Assembly: GCF_964656455.1 (NCBI RefSeq)
Contig: NC_135717.1
Coordinates: 12,181,033-12,245,032 of the forward strand
Source: Halichoerus grypus
Taxonomy: Eukaryota; Chordata; Mammalia; Carnivora; Phocidae
Direction: 5' to 3'
DNA: 64,000 nucleotides
Shown in pieces: positions 60,997 to 64,000 of the stretch. Position 1 is the stretch's first letter. Each line of letters starts with the position of its first letter. The position numbers and the translations under genes are program-made. The notes beneath the pieces are model-generated. The model had not been told where the DNA came from, made no database searches, and saw only the letters and a program-made list of their open reading frames with translations.

Positions 60997-62449
60997 CAGT
61001 GAAACAAACACTAAACTAATTTAGACCTGTGAAACCCGTCTTGGGGTCAAGCTGACCCCCAGGGCATGTGGCATCTCTCTGCATGGAAAGGATTAGGAGT
61101 CAGGTGTCAGACCCTCAGTGCTCAAAACTCAGCTCCTGAATTAAAGGAGGATTGTGTGGGTTTTGGGGGCTGGGAGAAGGAAGGAGTGGAAAAGAGACTT
61201 CCAGCCTGGGGCTCCTGCTGTTTCCTCAGGGGATTTAGGGCCTGTAAAAACACATTTAGGCCTTTGAATGGCAACATACAAATAGCAGTGACCCTAATTG
61301 AAAGGGAGGAGACCAAATGGACCAGAGGTCAGGACTTTACAGTGATGACTAGTGGCCTGGGGGTGTGAGCTGAAATGGTCCGGTTCTCCCCGCACCCCTC
61401 CCCTTCATGCCCTTCCCTCTTTCCAGGCTTGGAAATCCTGGAAGGAAGCAGGAGGGACCGTTAACTAAGATGTGATGTGGGTGACTCCTGGGTGGACTGA
61501 GATTTCAGGGGAGGGGAACACCCTCCAAGCCTCTTTTAAAGTAGTATATTACAACCTGACTGCTACCTGCAGTTTGCCAATTACCCAATTATGACACAAA
61601 TTTGTACATTCTTTTAAAAGTGGACTGCTACTATTCTTCCTCATACAAGGATTTTAGTCACTGTACATCTTGTGTCTTTAAATAATGTATTAGGAACATT
61701 TTCAAGTCTGTAAGTGCTTTTTTAATGAGAGTGTGAAGATTTTAATGGGACTAGATTGCTTTTCATGACATTTCAGAGTGACTTAATTGTAACAATGTTG
61801 AGAGGCTGTATTTTAAAGTTTGCTAAGTATGTCTGCTGTGGATTATAGTCAGACACTTAAAAGGATGGATGGATGGATAGTGGAACCAGATAGCTTTTTC
61901 CTCACTACTTTCCTCCAATTATTAGCTCTTTGCAAATATTGTTGCCCAAAAACAGGCACAGGTCAGGGTTCTTGTGAACCCTGTAATTTAAAAATAGGAA
62001 CAGAGGCTAATAACTGAGGCTATGGGGGATAGTTTCAGAGACAAGTTCTTTAAAACTTACTTGGGCAGTAGTGTTTGTCCCAGGGCCTTTCCTCTCTTCT
62101 TTTACAGAGCCAGGAGGCCAGACCATCTTCCGTTGTCTACACTCCCTGTTGGTTCCCTGAGCTTTCTTGTCTGTTTGCTTAAAAAAAGGGACCTGTCTTG
62201 CGTCTCATTTTTTTAGATGTTTTAGTGAGTATTACTAACAATATCGTCACTGCAGATAACAGCCAGTTACTTTTTTAACGATGAGCATTTCAGACTCTTT
62301 GTGAAACTCAGTATTTTCTTGTCTTCAAAACAACGGAGTTATTCAGAGGTCTTTTCCTGCACAAATGTTCTTAGGATTCTGGAACGTGTGGCCGACTTCT
62401 CAAATTAGATCAGATGGTCAGACATTTCCAGCACCACTCTTACAGGAGT
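60997..62449. other. Unique intronic sequence
   Basis: No gene. 61540-61815 is repeat-free and AT-rich with TAATTG/ATTA words. A short (GGAT)4 run sits at about 61864-61877. Confidence 0.42.
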
Positions 62450-62912
62450 TTGTATTGGTTTCCCAGGGTTGGGGCTGCCGCAGCAAAGCACCCATACTGG
62501 GTGGCTTACAGCAACTGCAGTACATTCTCTCAAAGTGCCGGAGGCTGGAGTTCTGGAATCAAGGTGTCCGCAGGGCCATGCTCCTTCTGAAACCTGTAGG
62601 GGAATCCTTCGCCTCTTCCCAGCTTCGGGCGGTTTGTGGGCAGTCTCTGGTGGTCCTTGGCTTGCCGCTGGTGACTCCAGTCTCAGCCTCTGTGATCACA
62701 TGCTGTTCTTCCTACGTGTGTCTGTCTTCAGATGGCCAACTTCTTAGGACACTAGGTGTATTAGATTAAGGGCCCACCCTACTCCACCGCGACCCCATCT
62801 TAACCAATTGCATTTGCAACAGCCCTGGTCCCAAATAAGGTCACATTCTGAGGTACTGAGAATTAAGATTTCAACATATCTCTTTTGAAGGGACAGAATT
62901 CAACTCATGAGA
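62450..62912 (-). mobile_element. Solo MLT1-type (ERVL-MaLR) LTR, antisense
   Basis: GGGGCTGCCGCAGCAAAGCAC, CTGGGTGGCTTACAGCAACTG, CTGGAGTTCTGGAATCAAGG, TTAGATTAAGGGCCCACCC, AAGGTCACATTCTGAGGTAC and GGACAGAATTCAACTCATGAG follow the reverse of the MaLR order. ORFs within it are by-products. Confidence 0.75.
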
Positions 62913-63225
62913 GGATTCTACTTTAAAGAGCATGCAGGAGAGTCTGATGCAGTATGTATTCTCAAAGCGGGGTTCCTGGCCTACCTGCACAGCGTTCATC
63001 AGGAGCCCTAAAAAAATTATGTACATATATGTATACAGATGGTTGAAAGAAGAAAAAGAAACCCAAAACTCATGTACTCACCACCCAGCTTAAGAAATAA
63101 AATATTCTCAATACCTTCAGAGGCCCTGGGAAGCTTGAGGTATTTATTAAAATGTAGATTCTCCTGAGAGGGTAGGTCACAGAGATTCAGAACAGCAGGG
63201 ACTATCAGAATTCAGGAACTTTTTT
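62913..63225. mobile_element. MER5-like relic with inserted L1-like piece
   Basis: MER5-like words (CTCAAAGCGGGGTTCCTGG before, GTAGATTCTCCTGAGAGGGT after) flank a 100-bp A-rich stretch (about 63010-63110) that resembles an old L1 piece. Composite; low certainty. Confidence 0.4.
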
Positions 63226-64000
63226 TTCCCCCTTGATCTTTAAGTTGGTTTAGAAAACTTAACTTTGGAGTGGAATGGGATTTTTTTCTATAGTAGAATA
63301 GAAAAGATGCAAGAAAAGGTTTGTGACTTTTTCCACAACGTGGTGAAATAGTTATTAGCTCCTGTTTGGGATGGTTTCCTGGAAAAAAAGCAAACAAAAA
63401 AAAAACTCACCTATGATTTTCTGAATTAGTTTAGACCTGTAGCTTAGAGAGACTTAGAGTGGTGCACACTTGGATTTGTGGGAGGAAGGTGTGGGTGTGT
63501 GAAGGTAAGGGACCTATTATTGATTATGCTCCTTAAAGTCTTGTCTTTCTCCTGGGAATTTTGTGAAGATTAATATCTGCTAGATAATTTTAAGTTTGCA
63601 AAATGCCTTGAGTTCCTTGGGGGAAGCTGTTACATAAATGTAAATAAATTATGCAGCACCTGAATTTGGTTGTTCATTTTTTATAGTGTTTTAATTAAGA
63701 ACTTAGCACTATTTAAGCTGGATGGCTGAGGAAAGGCCTTAATCACTTACACATGGTTAAGTAAGTAGGCAGGAGCAGTATTTAGGCTGGAACCCACAAA
63801 GGAATAAATGAACAGGGCCTTTTCTGGAAATCAGTCATTTTCCATGATGCTCACTGAGCTAAGCTATGGGTTAATGTCTCCTCCCATGTGTTTATATGGT
63901 GCTCTTAGAGAATCAGCCTTCTTCTTCTTTTTTTTAAGCCTATTTACAGACTTTCAGATACCTTGGACCTCTCTGGTTTTGCATCCAGAGTGAGTGGGAA
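63226..64000. other. Unique intronic sequence to window end
   Basis: No gene or confidently named repeat; the intron continues beyond the window. Confidence 0.42.

Noticed and set aside
62365..62769. 134-codon ORF in intron 1
   Set aside because: Lies within an antisense MaLR LTR and is explained by it.

Overview
This is nuclear DNA from a placental mammal, and very probably a carnivoran. About 23 copies of the tRNA-derived Can-SINE (SINEC) family are scattered through the window. Each has the family head (g/c)GCCTGGGTGGCTCAG, a CT-rich body and an AAATAAATAAA tail, and many are flanked by visible target-site duplications. The subtype resembles the one I associate with arctoid carnivores (bears, seals, mustelids) rather than the canid SINEC_Cf type. 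There are no prokaryotic features: no operons, no dense coding, no CRISPR.

Only one protein-coding segment can be supported: the first coding exon of AUTS2 (activator of transcription and developmental regulator) on the + strand at 20607-20915. It encodes residues 1-103 and ends at a consensus splice donor, GAG|GTAAGG. It lies inside a large CpG island (about 18340-21180) that carries GC boxes, two CACGTG E-boxes, an NRF1-like motif, G-quadruplex-capable tracts and a GC-rich leader with several upstream ATGs. No other AUTS2 exon was found, so 20916-64000 is the 5' part of AUTS2 intron 1, which is known to be very long in mammals.

Layout: (1) 1-18340 is 5' flanking DNA crowded with repeats: old L1 3' ends, a younger 5'-truncated L1 at 11430-12709, an ancient LTR at about 2693-3225, 15 SINEs (several nested inside each other) and MIR/L2 relics. 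(2) 18340-21180 is the CpG-island promoter, 5' leader and AUTS2 exon 1. No SINE occurs from 16557 to 29129. (3) 21180-64000 is intron 1: microsatellites near the promoter, then mostly unique sequence with MIR, L2, MER5-like, L1M and MaLR-type LTR relics, eight SINEs, and a few repeat-free AT-rich blocks with homeodomain/SOX/POU-type motifs that are reasonable candidates for developmental enhancers.

I found no new biological system here. The points most worth checking are the leader architecture (upstream ORFs, G-quadruplexes, a second donor-like site), the candidate conserved non-coding elements, the nested SINE stacks and a local 65-bp tandem duplication. All repeat family names come from reading and recall, not from a RepeatMasker run.
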